This document shows positions 35,470 through 43,254 of a DNA stretch of 48,362 nt, one piece after another. This DNA is from Streptomyces naganishii JCM 4654. GTDB lineage: Bacteria; Actinomycetota; Actinomycetes; Streptomycetales; Streptomycetaceae. The notes beneath the pieces were generated by a model. That model saw only the letters and a program-made list of their open reading frames with translations, did not search any database and was not told the DNA's origin. Location of the stretch: the NCBI RefSeq assembly GCF_014650575.1, contig NZ_BMVF01000032.1:1-48362 (forward strand), in the 5' to 3' direction. A program made the translations under genes and the position numbers. Numbering within the stretch: position 1 is the first letter of the stretch; every line of letters begins with the position of its first letter.

Positions 35470-36540
35470 GTGATCGCCTCGAGGGACTTTTCACCGACAA
35501 CGCCTTTGCCGGCCGCCGAATTCCGGTGGCTCGTGGTGGGCGCGGGCGGCACGCTGGGGCGCGCGGTCCGGGCGCGGCTGGAGGCGGCGGACGCCGTCAC
35601 GGTGGCGCTGGGCCGCGGCGAGCTGGACGTCACCGACCGGCGCGCGGTCTTCGAGGCCGTCGCCGCCCACCGGCCGCACACGGTCGTCAACTGCGCCGCC
35701 TGGACGGACGTCGACGGCGCGGAGCACGACGAGGCCGCCGCCACCCGGGTCAACGCCGACGGCCCCCGCCACCTCGCCCTGGCCTGCGCGGTGTCCGGGG
35801 CCCGGCTGGTGCACGTCTCCACCGACTATGTCTTCGGCGGCGCCCCCGGGCACGTCGGCACGCCGTACGCGGAGGACACGCCCCCTGAGCCCCGTACCGC
35901 CTACGGACGGACCAAACTCGCGGGCGAGCGTGCCGTGCTGGCCGCACTGCCGCACACCGCCGTCGTGGTGCGCACCTCCTGGCTGTACGGCCCCGCCGCC
36001 CCCGGCCCCGCCGCCCCCGGCGTCACCGCCCCCGGCACCGCCTCCGGCGTCACCGCGCCCCCCGTCACCGGCTTCGTCGGCACCATGGCCCGGATCGCCG
36101 CCGAGCCCGACAGGGCGGCGGACGTCGTCGACGACCAGCACGGGCAGCCCAGTTGGGCCCCCGATGTCGCCGAACGCCTCGTGGCGCTCGGCTCACTGCC
36201 CGCCGCACGCGCGTCCGGCGTCTTCCACGCCACCGGCGCCGGACGCACCACCTGGCACGAACTCGCCCAGGAGGTCTTCCGGTTGCTCGGCGCCGACCCG
36301 CTCAGGGTGCGGCCGATGGGCAGCGACCGGCTGACCCGGCCCGCCCGCCGGCCCGCCTGGAGCGTGCTCGGCCACAGCCGGTGGACCCGGGCCGGACTGC
36401 CCCCGATGCGGCACTGGCGGACCGCGCTGACCGAGGCGATCGCACCGCGGACTGCCCCGGCGCACCCCACCGCGGCCGCGCCCGCACCCACGACCGCCGT
36501 CACAGCCACGGCCACTGCCACTGCCACGGAGGGCCGCTGA
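35470..36540 (+). CDS. rmlD: dTDP-4-dehydrorhamnose reductase
   Basis: NADPH-dependent reductase for the last step to dTDP-L-rhamnose. The Rossmann motif is VVGAGGTLG, the conserved STDYVFGG is present and the catalytic pair is in AYGRTKLAGE. Here it has 356 residues against about 290-300 for typical RmlD. The extra length is an Ala-Pro-Gly repeat loop inserted after SWLYGP (about 35989-36070) and an Ala/Thr/Pro-rich C-terminal tail from about 36440. The GTG at 35470 has no good ribosome binding site, but a TAGCAT -10 lies six bases upstream, which fits a leaderless transcript. An alternative is the in-frame TTG at 35506. It is the first gene of the rml-thioesterase-ligase operon. Confidence 0.93.
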   Translation: MIASRDFSPTTPLPAAEFRWLVVGAGGTLGRAVRARLEAADAVTVALGRGELDVTDRRAVFEAVAAHRPHTVVNCAAWTDVDGAEHDEAAATRVNADGPRHLALACAVSGARLVHVSTDYVFGGAPGHVGTPYAEDTPPEPRTAYGRTKLAGERAVLAALPHTAVVVRTSWLYGPAAPGPAAPGVTAPGTASGVTAPPVTGFVGTMARIAAEPDRAADVVDDQHGQPSWAPDVAERLVALGSLPAARASGVFHATGAGRTTWHELAQEVFRLLGADPLRVRPMGSDRLTRPARRPAWSVLGHSRWTRAGLPPMRHWRTALTEAIAPRTAPAHPTAAAPAPTTAVTATATATATEGR

Positions 36541-36543
36541 CCC

Positions 36544-37167
36544 ATGGAACCCCTGCCCATCGAAGGCGCCTGGCTCCACCGGCCACGGCAGTTCGGCGAC
36601 GCGCGAGGCACCTTCCTGGAGTGGTTCCAGGGCGAGAGCCTCGGCGAGGCGACCGGCCGCGGACTGGACCTGGCGCAGGCCAACTGCTCGGTGTCCCGCC
36701 GCGGGGTGGTGCGCGGCGTCCACTTCGCCGACGTGCCGCCCGGGCAGGCGAAGTACGTCACCTGTGTGCGTGGCGCGGTGCGGGACGTGGTGGTGGACCT
36801 GCGCACCGGGTCGCCGACGTTCGGGGAGTGGACCGCGGTCGACCTGGACGACCGCGCCCGCGAGGCGGTGTTCCTGTCCGAGGGGCTCGGGCACGCCTTC
36901 CAGGCGCTCACCGACGACGCCACCGTCGTCTACCTGTGCTCCACCGGCTACCGGCCGGACCGCGAACACGGCGTCCACCCGCTCGACGCCGGCCTCGGCA
37001 TCGAGTGGGCCGCGATCGAGCCGGTGCTGTCCGAGAAGGACGCCGCGGCGCCCGGCCTCGCCGAACTGGAGGCGGCCGGACTGCTGCCGTCGTACGCGGA
37101 GTGCCGCCGTCACCTGCGCTCCCTGCCGCCGCCCGGCGCGGCACCCGAACCCGTACTGGAGGCCTGA
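36544..37167 (+). CDS. rmlC: dTDP-4-dehydrorhamnose 3,5-epimerase
   Basis: The protein has 207 residues and a cupin-fold epimerase pattern: GVVRGVHFADVPPGQAKYV with the catalytic-base His, VVVDLRTGSPTFG, the pocket sequence SEGLGHAFQAL, and the STGYRPDREHGVH stretch with the catalytic Tyr. It converts dTDP-4-keto-6-deoxy-D-glucose to the L-lyxo isomer, the substrate of RmlD. It starts 3 bp after the rmlD stop, with a GGAGG ribosome binding site inside the end of rmlD, and its stop directly abuts the rmlA start. With rmlA, rmlB and rmlD all present, L-rhamnose is the simplest product. 5-epimerase-only relatives with other sugar outcomes are possible but less likely. Confidence 0.93.
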   Translation: MEPLPIEGAWLHRPRQFGDARGTFLEWFQGESLGEATGRGLDLAQANCSVSRRGVVRGVHFADVPPGQAKYVTCVRGAVRDVVVDLRTGSPTFGEWTAVDLDDRAREAVFLSEGLGHAFQALTDDATVVYLCSTGYRPDREHGVHPLDAGLGIEWAAIEPVLSEKDAAAPGLAELEAAGLLPSYAECRRHLRSLPPPGAAPEPVLEA

Positions 37168-38235
37168 GTGAAGGCGCTCGTCCTGGCCGGGGGTTCCGGC
37201 ACCCGCCTGCGGCCCCTGACCCACACCTCGGCGAAGCAGCTGGTGCCGGTCGCCAACAAGCCGATCCTGTTCTACGTCCTGGAGGGCATCGCCGAGGCCG
37301 GCGTCACCGAGGCCGGCGTCATCGTCGGCGACACCGCGCCGGAGATCCGGGAGGCGGTCGGCGACGGCACGGCCTTCGGCCTGAGCGTCACCTACATCCC
37401 GCAGGAGCGGCCGCTGGGCCTCGCGCACGCGGTGCGCACCGCCCGCGACTGGCTCGGCGACGACGACTTCGTGATGTACCTGGGGGACAACTTCCTCGTC
37501 GGCGGCATCAGCGAGCAGCTGGCCGCGTTCCGGCGGGACGGGCCGGACGCCCAGATCATGCTCACCCGCGTGGGCGATCCGTCCGCGTTCGGCGTGGCCG
37601 AGCTGGACGGGGCCGGCCGTGTGGTCCGGCTGGAGGAGAAGCCGGCGTATCCGAAGAGCGATCTGGCGCTGGTCGGGGTGTACTTCTTCACGCCCGTCAT
37701 CCACGAGGCGGTGGCCGCGATCCGCCCCTCCGCGCGCGGCGAGCTGGAGATCACCGACGCCATCCAGTGGCTGATCGACGACGGCAGGGACGTGCGCTCC
37801 TCGGTGGTCACCGGCTACTGGAAGGACACCGGCAACGCGGCCGACATGCTGGAGGTCAACCGGTCGGTCCTGGACCGGCTGGACCCGCGCTGCGAGGGCA
37901 GCGTCGACGACGCCAGCGAACTCATCGGCAGGGTGGTGGTGGAGGCGGGGGCGCGGGTGACGCGGTCCCGGATCGTCGGACCGGCGATCATCGGCCGCGG
38001 CAGCCGCGTCGAGGGCTCCTACGTCGGCCCGTTCACCTCCGTCGCCGACCACTGCACCATCGCCGACAGCGAGATCGAGTACTCCATCGTGCTGAGCGGC
38101 GCCACCATCGACGGGGTGCGCCGCATCGAGGCGTCCATGATCGGACGAGACGTCCAGGTCACCCCCGCGCCCCGCGTCCCCCAAGCCCATCGCCTGATCC
38201 TCGGCGACCACAGCAAAGTGCAGATCCGCTCATGA
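37168..38235 (+). CDS. rmlA: Glucose-1-phosphate thymidylyltransferase (long form)
   Basis: The protein has 355 residues. The nucleotidyltransferase signature LAGGSGTRLRPLT is at the N-terminus, followed by SAKQLVPVANKPI, PLGLAHAV and the metal site YLGDN. The C-terminal third is a left-handed beta-helix-like region with hexapeptide character (IVGPAIIGRGSRVEGSYVGP), as in the long RmlA type common in antibiotic sugar clusters. It makes dTDP-glucose from glucose-1-phosphate and dTTP. The GTG start immediately follows the rmlC TGA, and its own TGA overlaps the rmlB ATG (ATGA), so it is in one coupled operon. Confidence 0.95.
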   Translation: MKALVLAGGSGTRLRPLTHTSAKQLVPVANKPILFYVLEGIAEAGVTEAGVIVGDTAPEIREAVGDGTAFGLSVTYIPQERPLGLAHAVRTARDWLGDDDFVMYLGDNFLVGGISEQLAAFRRDGPDAQIMLTRVGDPSAFGVAELDGAGRVVRLEEKPAYPKSDLALVGVYFFTPVIHEAVAAIRPSARGELEITDAIQWLIDDGRDVRSSVVTGYWKDTGNAADMLEVNRSVLDRLDPRCEGSVDDASELIGRVVVEAGARVTRSRIVGPAIIGRGSRVEGSYVGPFTSVADHCTIADSEIEYSIVLSGATIDGVRRIEASMIGRDVQVTPAPRVPQAHRLILGDHSKVQIRS

Positions 38236-39218
38236 GACTCCTGATCACCGGCGCCGCCGGGTTCATCGGCTCCCACCTGGTCCGCACGGTCCTCGGACCC
38301 GGCCGGCCGCTCGGCGACGACGTGCGCGTCACCGCCCTGGACAAGCTCACCTACGCGGGCCGCCGCGAGAACCTCGCCCCGGTCGCGGACGAGCCGGGGC
38401 TGACCTTCGTGCACGGCGACATCACCGACACCGCCCTGGTCGAGCGTGTCATGCCCGGCCACGACGCCGTCCTCCACCTGGCCGCCGAGTCGCACGTCGA
38501 CCGGTCCATCGAGTCCGCCCAGGACTTCGTGACCACCAACGTGCTCGGCACCTCCGTACTGCTCGACGCGGCGCTCAGGCACGGCGTGGGACCGTTCGTG
38601 CACGTCTCCACCGACGAGGTGTACGGCTCGGTGCCCACCGGCGCCTCCCGCGAGGACGACCCCCTGCGGCCCGGCTCCCCCTACGCCGCCTCCAAGGCCT
38701 CCAGCGACCTGCTGGCCCTCGCCCACCACCACACCCACGGCCTAGACGTCCGGGTCACCCGCTGCTCCAACAACTACGGCCCCCACCAGTACCCGGAGAA
38801 GCTGATCCCGCTGTTCGTCTCCCGCCTCCTGGACGGCGGCACCGTGCCCCTGTACGGCGACGGGGAGAACGTACGGGACTGGCTGCACGTCGACGACCAC
38901 TGCCGGGCCCTGCTCGCGGTCCTCACCCGCGGAACGCCCGGCCGCGTCTACAACATCGGCGGCGGCACGCAACTGACGAACCGTCAGCTCACTGGGATGC
39001 TGCTCAAGGCGTGCGGCGCGGACTGGGACCGGGTCGAGCACGTCACCGACCGCAAGGGACACGACCGCCGCTACTGCGTCGACTGGACGCGGATCCGCGA
39101 CGACCTCGGCTACCGGCCCCTGACCGACTTCGCCCTCGGGATCACCGAGACCGTCGAGTGGTACCGCAACAACCACAAGGTGTGGACGCCGCTGCGGCAG
39201 GGGCTGCCGGCTTCATGA
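38232..39218 (+). CDS. rmlB: dTDP-glucose 4,6-dehydratase
   Basis: The protein has 328 residues. It has NAD-binding ITGAAGFIGSHL, the active-site loop VSTDEVYGS with the Asp-Glu pair, and the catalytic YAASK motif in SPYAASKASSD. It also carries NNYGPHQYPEKLIP and YGDGENVRDWLHVDDH, both family hallmarks. It converts dTDP-glucose to dTDP-4-keto-6-deoxyglucose, the branch point for deoxysugars. The start was chosen at the ATG overlapping the rmlA stop. Its own stop overlaps the next ATG, again ATGA. Length and motifs are normal and I see no defects. Confidence 0.96.
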   Translation: MRLLITGAAGFIGSHLVRTVLGPGRPLGDDVRVTALDKLTYAGRRENLAPVADEPGLTFVHGDITDTALVERVMPGHDAVLHLAAESHVDRSIESAQDFVTTNVLGTSVLLDAALRHGVGPFVHVSTDEVYGSVPTGASREDDPLRPGSPYAASKASSDLLALAHHHTHGLDVRVTRCSNNYGPHQYPEKLIPLFVSRLLDGGTVPLYGDGENVRDWLHVDDHCRALLAVLTRGTPGRVYNIGGGTQLTNRQLTGMLLKACGADWDRVEHVTDRKGHDRRYCVDWTRIRDDLGYRPLTDFALGITETVEWYRNNHKVWTPLRQGLPAS

Positions 39219-39940
39219 CGACACAGGAGAAGACGCCCGACGACATCGGGCTGATCAGGATTCTGCAACCGGAGACCCCGAGCAGATTCCGCCTCATCTG
39301 CTTTCCCGGCCACACGCATTCCACCTCGCTCTACCTGAGACTGGCGGAACTGCTGCTGCCCACGGTCGAGGTGCTGCTGATCCAGTACCCCGGCGACTCG
39401 GGCGACTCCGGGGACCACCTGCCGCAGACCGTCCCCGACTCCGAGGAACTCGCCTCGAAGATCTTCGAGGCGCTCGGCGACTGGACCGGCCGCCCCGGCC
39501 GCCGGCTGGCGTTCTTCGGGCACCGCGCCGGAGCCCGCCTCGCCCACCGCGTGGCCGAACGGCTGGAGCGGGAGAACTCGCCGCTGCTGGTGACCCTGTT
39601 CGTCTCCGGCAGCAACGCCCCGTGCGTGCACGCCCCCCTCGGACCCCCGACCCTGCGCTGCCGCGTCGTGGCGCTCGCCGGCGACCGCGACCCCGCCGTC
39701 ACACCGGCCGGGGTGCGGGCCTGGCGGCGCTGCACCAGCGGCCCCTTCGACCTGGAGACGCTGCCCGCGGCGCGCGACTACCTCGACTCGCACAAGCGCG
39801 AGGTCATCAACATCGTTCACGACCAGCTCATGTCCCTGCCGCCCTTCGAACCGCCGGAACCACCGGGCCCCGGGGGAGAGCTGCGACTGCTCGGACGCAG
39901 GCACCACCTGCGCCCCTCACGGACTCTGGACGCCGAGTAG
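39215..39940 (+). CDS. Type II thioesterase-like protein lacking the catalytic Ser and His
   Basis: The protein has 241 residues and the overall layout of a type II (editing) thioesterase: RLICFPGHTHSTSLYLRLAE at the oxyanion region, the nucleophile elbow, an Asp-containing VVALAGDRDPAVTP and the C-terminal helix KREVINIVHDQL. The elbow reads FFGHRAGARLAHR, so the nucleophile Ser is Arg104 (39524-39526). The expected GGH near the C-terminus reads LPAARDYLDSH, so the catalytic His is Arg187 (39773-39775). The usual FPHAGG oxyanion motif is also changed, to FPGHTH. The frame is intact and coupled to both neighbours by start-stop overlap and short spacing, so it is probably expressed. Editing hydrolysis seems unlikely; a non-hydrolytic role is possible but unknown. 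Confidence 0.85.
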   Translation: MTTQEKTPDDIGLIRILQPETPSRFRLICFPGHTHSTSLYLRLAELLLPTVEVLLIQYPGDSGDSGDHLPQTVPDSEELASKIFEALGDWTGRPGRRLAFFGHRAGARLAHRVAERLERENSPLLVTLFVSGSNAPCVHAPLGPPTLRCRVVALAGDRDPAVTPAGVRAWRRCTSGPFDLETLPAARDYLDSHKREVINIVHDQLMSLPPFEPPEPPGPGGELRLLGRRHHLRPSRTLDAE

Positions 39941-39955
39941 GACAGGGAGCCTACG

Positions 39956-41389
39956 ATGACAGCAGCGAAGACCAACTCAACGGCGAAACCGGCGAAGATA
40001 TTCGCCCCCGACTCGGTGCAGACCCTTCAGGAGTTCGAACGGGACGCGCTGCGGGTCGCCGCCGTGATCCGCGACCACGGCGTCGGACCCGGCGACCGGG
40101 TCATGCTGAAGGCCGGCAACTCCGCCGCGTACCTGTCGGTGCTGTTCGCCCTCATGCACATCGGCGCCTCCATCGTGCTGGTCGACCAGCAGGAGCGCGC
40201 CGAGGAGACCCGCCGCATCGCGCTGCGCACCGGCGTGAAGGTCACGTTCGTCGACGACGACGCGCCCGTCGACGCCGAGGCCGACCCGGTGCACCTCTAC
40301 CAGCTCCTGGTGCCGGCCGCCGGGGCCCTCGACGGCGCCGACCGCCTCTCCTTCGACACCTGGGGCCGGCTGCCCGACGGGCTGATCATGTGGACCTCCG
40401 GCTCCACCGGCTCCCCCAAGGGCGTCGTCAAGTCCGGCGGGAAGTTCCTGCGCAACCTGGAGCGCAACGCCGCCCAGGTCGGCCACCGCGAGGGCGACGT
40501 GCTCATGCCGCTGCTGCCCTTCGCCCACCAGTACGGCCTGTCGATGGTGCTGATCGCCTGGCTGACCCGCTGCTCCCTGGTGATCGCCCCCTACCGGCGG
40601 CTCGACCACGCGCTGCGCATGGCCGGGCAGACCGGTGCCACCGTCATCGACGCCACCCCCTCCAGCTACCGCAGCATGCTCAACCTGGTGACCCGCAAGC
40701 CCGCCCTGCGCGCCCACCTGGAGTCGGCGCGCATGTTCTGCGTCGGCGCCGCCCCGCTGGACGCCCCCCTGGTGGCCCGCTACGAGGCCGAGTTCGGCAT
40801 GCCGCTGCTGGACAGCTACGGCAGCACCGAACTCGGCAACATCGCCTTCGCCACGCTGGACAACCCGGTCGCCTGCGGGCGGGCCATGGAGGGCATCGGG
40901 GTCAGGGTCGTCGACGAGGAGGGCCGCCCGGTGCCCGCCGGGGAGGCCGGCGAGATCGAGGTCGACACCCCCGACGGCCTGGAGGGCCTCATCGCCGAGG
41001 ACGGCACCGTGCAGCCCGCGCCGTCCGGCTGGCAGCCCACCGGCGACCTCGGCCGGCTCGACGAGCACGGCAACCTGTTCGTGCTGGGCCGCAAGCTCGC
41101 GGTGCACCGCAACGGCTACACCCTCTACCCGGAAGTGATCGAGCGGAAGGCGGAGGCCGCCCAGTGCCCGGTGCGGATCGTGCCGCTGCCGGACGAACGG
41201 CGCGGAACGCAGCTGGTGTTCTTCGTCGAGGACGAGCAGGAGCGCGACGCGGCCCACTGGCGCGAGGTGTTCAACGGCCTGCTGCCCGCCTTCGAACAGC
41301 CCAACCGGGTCGTCGTCCTCGACCGCTTCCCGCTCAACCGCAACGGCAAGCCCGACAAGCGCGCCCTGGAGTCGCTCGCCCGGCAGTGA
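39956..41389 (+). CDS. AMP-forming acid ligase (starter-acid or aminoacyl activation)
   Basis: The protein has 477 residues of the ANL superfamily. The phosphate loop is TSGSTGSPKGVV near residue 147, the adenine site DSYGSTE is near 286, WQPTGDLGRLDEHGN follows, and the terminal NRNGKPDKR carries the A10 Lys. The hinge motif is altered: GRKLAVHRNGYTLYP has Leu-Ala where GRxDD normally supplies the hinge Asp. Its small size and the neighbouring acyltransferase and amine oxidase suggest that it activates the starter acid, or a protecting amino acid, as CoA or ACP thioester. VinM-type and 4-guanidinobutyrate ligases are the closest functional precedents I recall. AGGGAG lies before the ATG. It is the last gene of the plus-strand operon, followed by a strong terminator. 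Confidence 0.87.
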   Translation: MTAAKTNSTAKPAKIFAPDSVQTLQEFERDALRVAAVIRDHGVGPGDRVMLKAGNSAAYLSVLFALMHIGASIVLVDQQERAEETRRIALRTGVKVTFVDDDAPVDAEADPVHLYQLLVPAAGALDGADRLSFDTWGRLPDGLIMWTSGSTGSPKGVVKSGGKFLRNLERNAAQVGHREGDVLMPLLPFAHQYGLSMVLIAWLTRCSLVIAPYRRLDHALRMAGQTGATVIDATPSSYRSMLNLVTRKPALRAHLESARMFCVGAAPLDAPLVARYEAEFGMPLLDSYGSTELGNIAFATLDNPVACGRAMEGIGVRVVDEEGRPVPAGEAGEIEVDTPDGLEGLIAEDGTVQPAPSGWQPTGDLGRLDEHGNLFVLGRKLAVHRNGYTLYPEVIERKAEAAQCPVRIVPLPDERRGTQLVFFVEDEQERDAAHWREVFNGLLPAFEQPNRVVVLDRFPLNRNGKPDKRALESLARQ

Positions 41390-41400
41390 CGGGCGGACAC

Positions 41401-41446
41401 GCGAAGGGGGTTGGCGACCCGGACCCGGGTCGCCAACCCCCTTCGC
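41401..41446. terminator. Bidirectional intrinsic terminator between the ligase and amine oxidase genes
   Basis: Perfect 20-bp arms lie at 41401-41420 and 41427-41446. They can extend by one more G-C pair (41421/41426), leaving a 4-nt loop. The stem sits between convergent stop codons (41389 on + and 41465 on -). Confidence 0.95.
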
Positions 41447-41464
41447 TCTTCGCTCCGTCGCCTC

Positions 41465-43123
41465 TCAGACGTACGGCAGCTCCACTGGTGCCAGCGCGTC
41501 GAAGAGGTCCCCGGGGCCCGGGTTCTCCGGGTGGGTCGCGCCGCCCAGGTGACGCAGCACCCCCCACACCGCGTTCAGGGCCGTGGTCACCGCGCCCTCG
41601 GCGAAGCCGGCCGTCCACGACACGTCGTCCCCGCACAGGAAGAAGCCGCGCTGCTCCGGCTTCATCTCCGCCTGCACGAACTGGGTGAACAGCCGCCGCT
41701 GGTAGCGGTACTGGCCGGGCAGGTTGGACTTGAACGCGCCCATGAAATGCGGTTCCGTCTCCCAGGTGACCGTGATCGGCTCGCTGACGATGTGCGAGCG
41801 TATGTCGGTGTCCGGGTAGATCTCCGCCAGCCGGGCCAGCAGCGCGTCCAGCCTCTCCGCGGGGGAGAGCGTGGCCACCTTCAGCGAGTCGTCGTTCCAG
41901 GTGTACGACAGGCACATCACCGCCGGCTGCCCCGGACCGTTCTCGAACAGGTAGACACCGCGCGGCAGCCGGTCGGTGAGCGTCATGCCCATCACGTCCC
42001 CGCCAGTCTCCGGGTCGGCGTCCCGCCAGAAGGGCCGGTCCACCAGCACGAACAGCTTCGACGCCCCCATGTAGTGGGTGCGCTCGACGGCCGTCCAGTG
42101 GTCGGCCGGCAGCAGCACCGGATCGCACTCGACGCGGTGCAGCAGCGTCCACACGTGCGGGCTGTAGACGACCGCCGGGTACTCGCGCACCCGGCCGGAG
42201 GCGTCCCGCACCGCGATGCCGTCCATCGTGCGGCGCAGCCCGGCGACCCCCGGACGCGGCGAGCCGCCGTGCAGGGAGGCCAGCGACGTGCCCGTCGGCC
42301 AGTGCGCCGGGTCCGCGGGAGCGTGGTTCCACAGGCCCAGCGGCACCTGCTGGGCGCCGCCGCCGATCAGCACGTGGTTGTCGTCCGCCTCGGTGTAGAC
42401 CACCCGCAGGATCTCCAGGAAGGAGTTCGGGAAGTCCGTGTCCCAGCCGCCCGAGCCGAACCCGACCTGGCCGAACGTCTCGCGGTGGCGGAACGACTGG
42501 AACGCGGGGGTGGTCGCGAGGAAGCCGTAGAAGGACTGGTCGTCGAACTCGGCGACCAGCCTGTTCCACACGGCCTTCAGGGTCTCCACGTCCCGCCGCT
42601 GGATCGCGTCCCGCACGGTGGACAACTCGGCCCGCTCCTGCAGGGCCTTGGCCCAGGCGTCCGCCACCTCCTGGTAGAGGCCGGGCAGTTCCTCGGCCGT
42701 GCGGGCGCGGTGGCTGGCGCCGCCCAGGTGCACGACGGTGCTCGGGGTGCACGGCGCCAGCGGGTTGGGGAAGGGGCTGGTCGGCAGGCCCAGCATGCCG
42801 ATGTAGTGGAACAGCGCGCGGGCCGACAGCGGGAAGCGCATCGCGCCCATCTCGGCCACCCAGCGCGGATCCTCCGGGAACGGCACCGACCGCATCCTGC
42901 CGCCCAGTTGACCCGTCTCGTACACCACGGGCCGCAGTCCGAGCCGCATCAGCTCGTACGCCGCCGTGACACCGGCCATGCCCCCGCCGACCACCGCGAC
43001 CTCGGTGCCCCGCACCTCTTCGGGGAGGGCGCCGAGGCCGGCCGGGTGGCTGAGCCAGTCGTCGTAGGAGAAGGGGAAGTCCGGGACCAGCATGGTGGTC
43101 GGGCGCGGGCCGGCAGTCGTCAT
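41465..43123 (-). CDS. Flavin amine oxidase / amino-acid 2-monooxygenase family protein
   Basis: The protein has 552 residues. The FAD dinucleotide motif is VAVVGGGMAGVTAAYEL (residues 42-58), followed by ETGQLGGRMRS and MGAMRFP with an Arg that binds the substrate carboxylate in L-amino-acid oxidases and tryptophan monooxygenase. The C-terminal FAD motif is FFLCGDDVSWTAGFAEGAV. Relatives oxidatively decarboxylate Arg, Lys or Trp to the amide. In guanidinobutyrate-primed polyketide clusters such an arginine monooxygenase makes 4-guanidinobutanamide (family knowledge from memory). Here it would make the starter amide; the amidase needed next is not in the window. It has its own 131-bp upstream gap with a promoter-like element and a GAGAGG ribosome binding site. 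A plain L-amino-acid oxidase is the alternative. Confidence 0.88.
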   Translation of the reverse strand: MTTAGPRPTTMLVPDFPFSYDDWLSHPAGLGALPEEVRGTEVAVVGGGMAGVTAAYELMRLGLRPVVYETGQLGGRMRSVPFPEDPRWVAEMGAMRFPLSARALFHYIGMLGLPTSPFPNPLAPCTPSTVVHLGGASHRARTAEELPGLYQEVADAWAKALQERAELSTVRDAIQRRDVETLKAVWNRLVAEFDDQSFYGFLATTPAFQSFRHRETFGQVGFGSGGWDTDFPNSFLEILRVVYTEADDNHVLIGGGAQQVPLGLWNHAPADPAHWPTGTSLASLHGGSPRPGVAGLRRTMDGIAVRDASGRVREYPAVVYSPHVWTLLHRVECDPVLLPADHWTAVERTHYMGASKLFVLVDRPFWRDADPETGGDVMGMTLTDRLPRGVYLFENGPGQPAVMCLSYTWNDDSLKVATLSPAERLDALLARLAEIYPDTDIRSHIVSEPITVTWETEPHFMGAFKSNLPGQYRYQRRLFTQFVQAEMKPEQRGFFLCGDDVSWTAGFAEGAVTTALNAVWGVLRHLGGATHPENPGPGDLFDALAPVELPYV

Positions 43124-43188
43124 GACGGGAAACCTCTCGGCCGTGTCGGCGACGGGGCCGCAGAGTCGCGGAACGCCCCGGCGCCTTC

Positions 43189-43226
43189 ACGCTAGGGAGG
43201 GGCATTCCGGGCGGACAACCCCTACC
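43189..43226 (-). promoter_or_regulatory. Putative promoter of the amine oxidase gene
   Basis: Reading the minus strand, GTAGGGG occupies 43225-43219 and a -10-like TAGCGT occupies 43194-43189, about 65 bp before the ATG at 43123. A CCCCTCCCTAG tract between them places a second, inverted TAGGG-type half-site next to the -10. The similarity to the elements near 35406 and 48065 suggests co-regulation. Confidence 0.45.
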
Positions 43227-43254
43227 GACCCCGGACCGCGCCGCACGCCGGGGC

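Noticed and set aside
39524..39775. Sequencing error as the cause of the missing thioesterase Ser and His
   Set aside because: Each change could be one base, but two separate catalytic sites and the oxyanion motif are all altered while the frame is intact, so chance error is unlikely. It cannot be fully excluded without reads.
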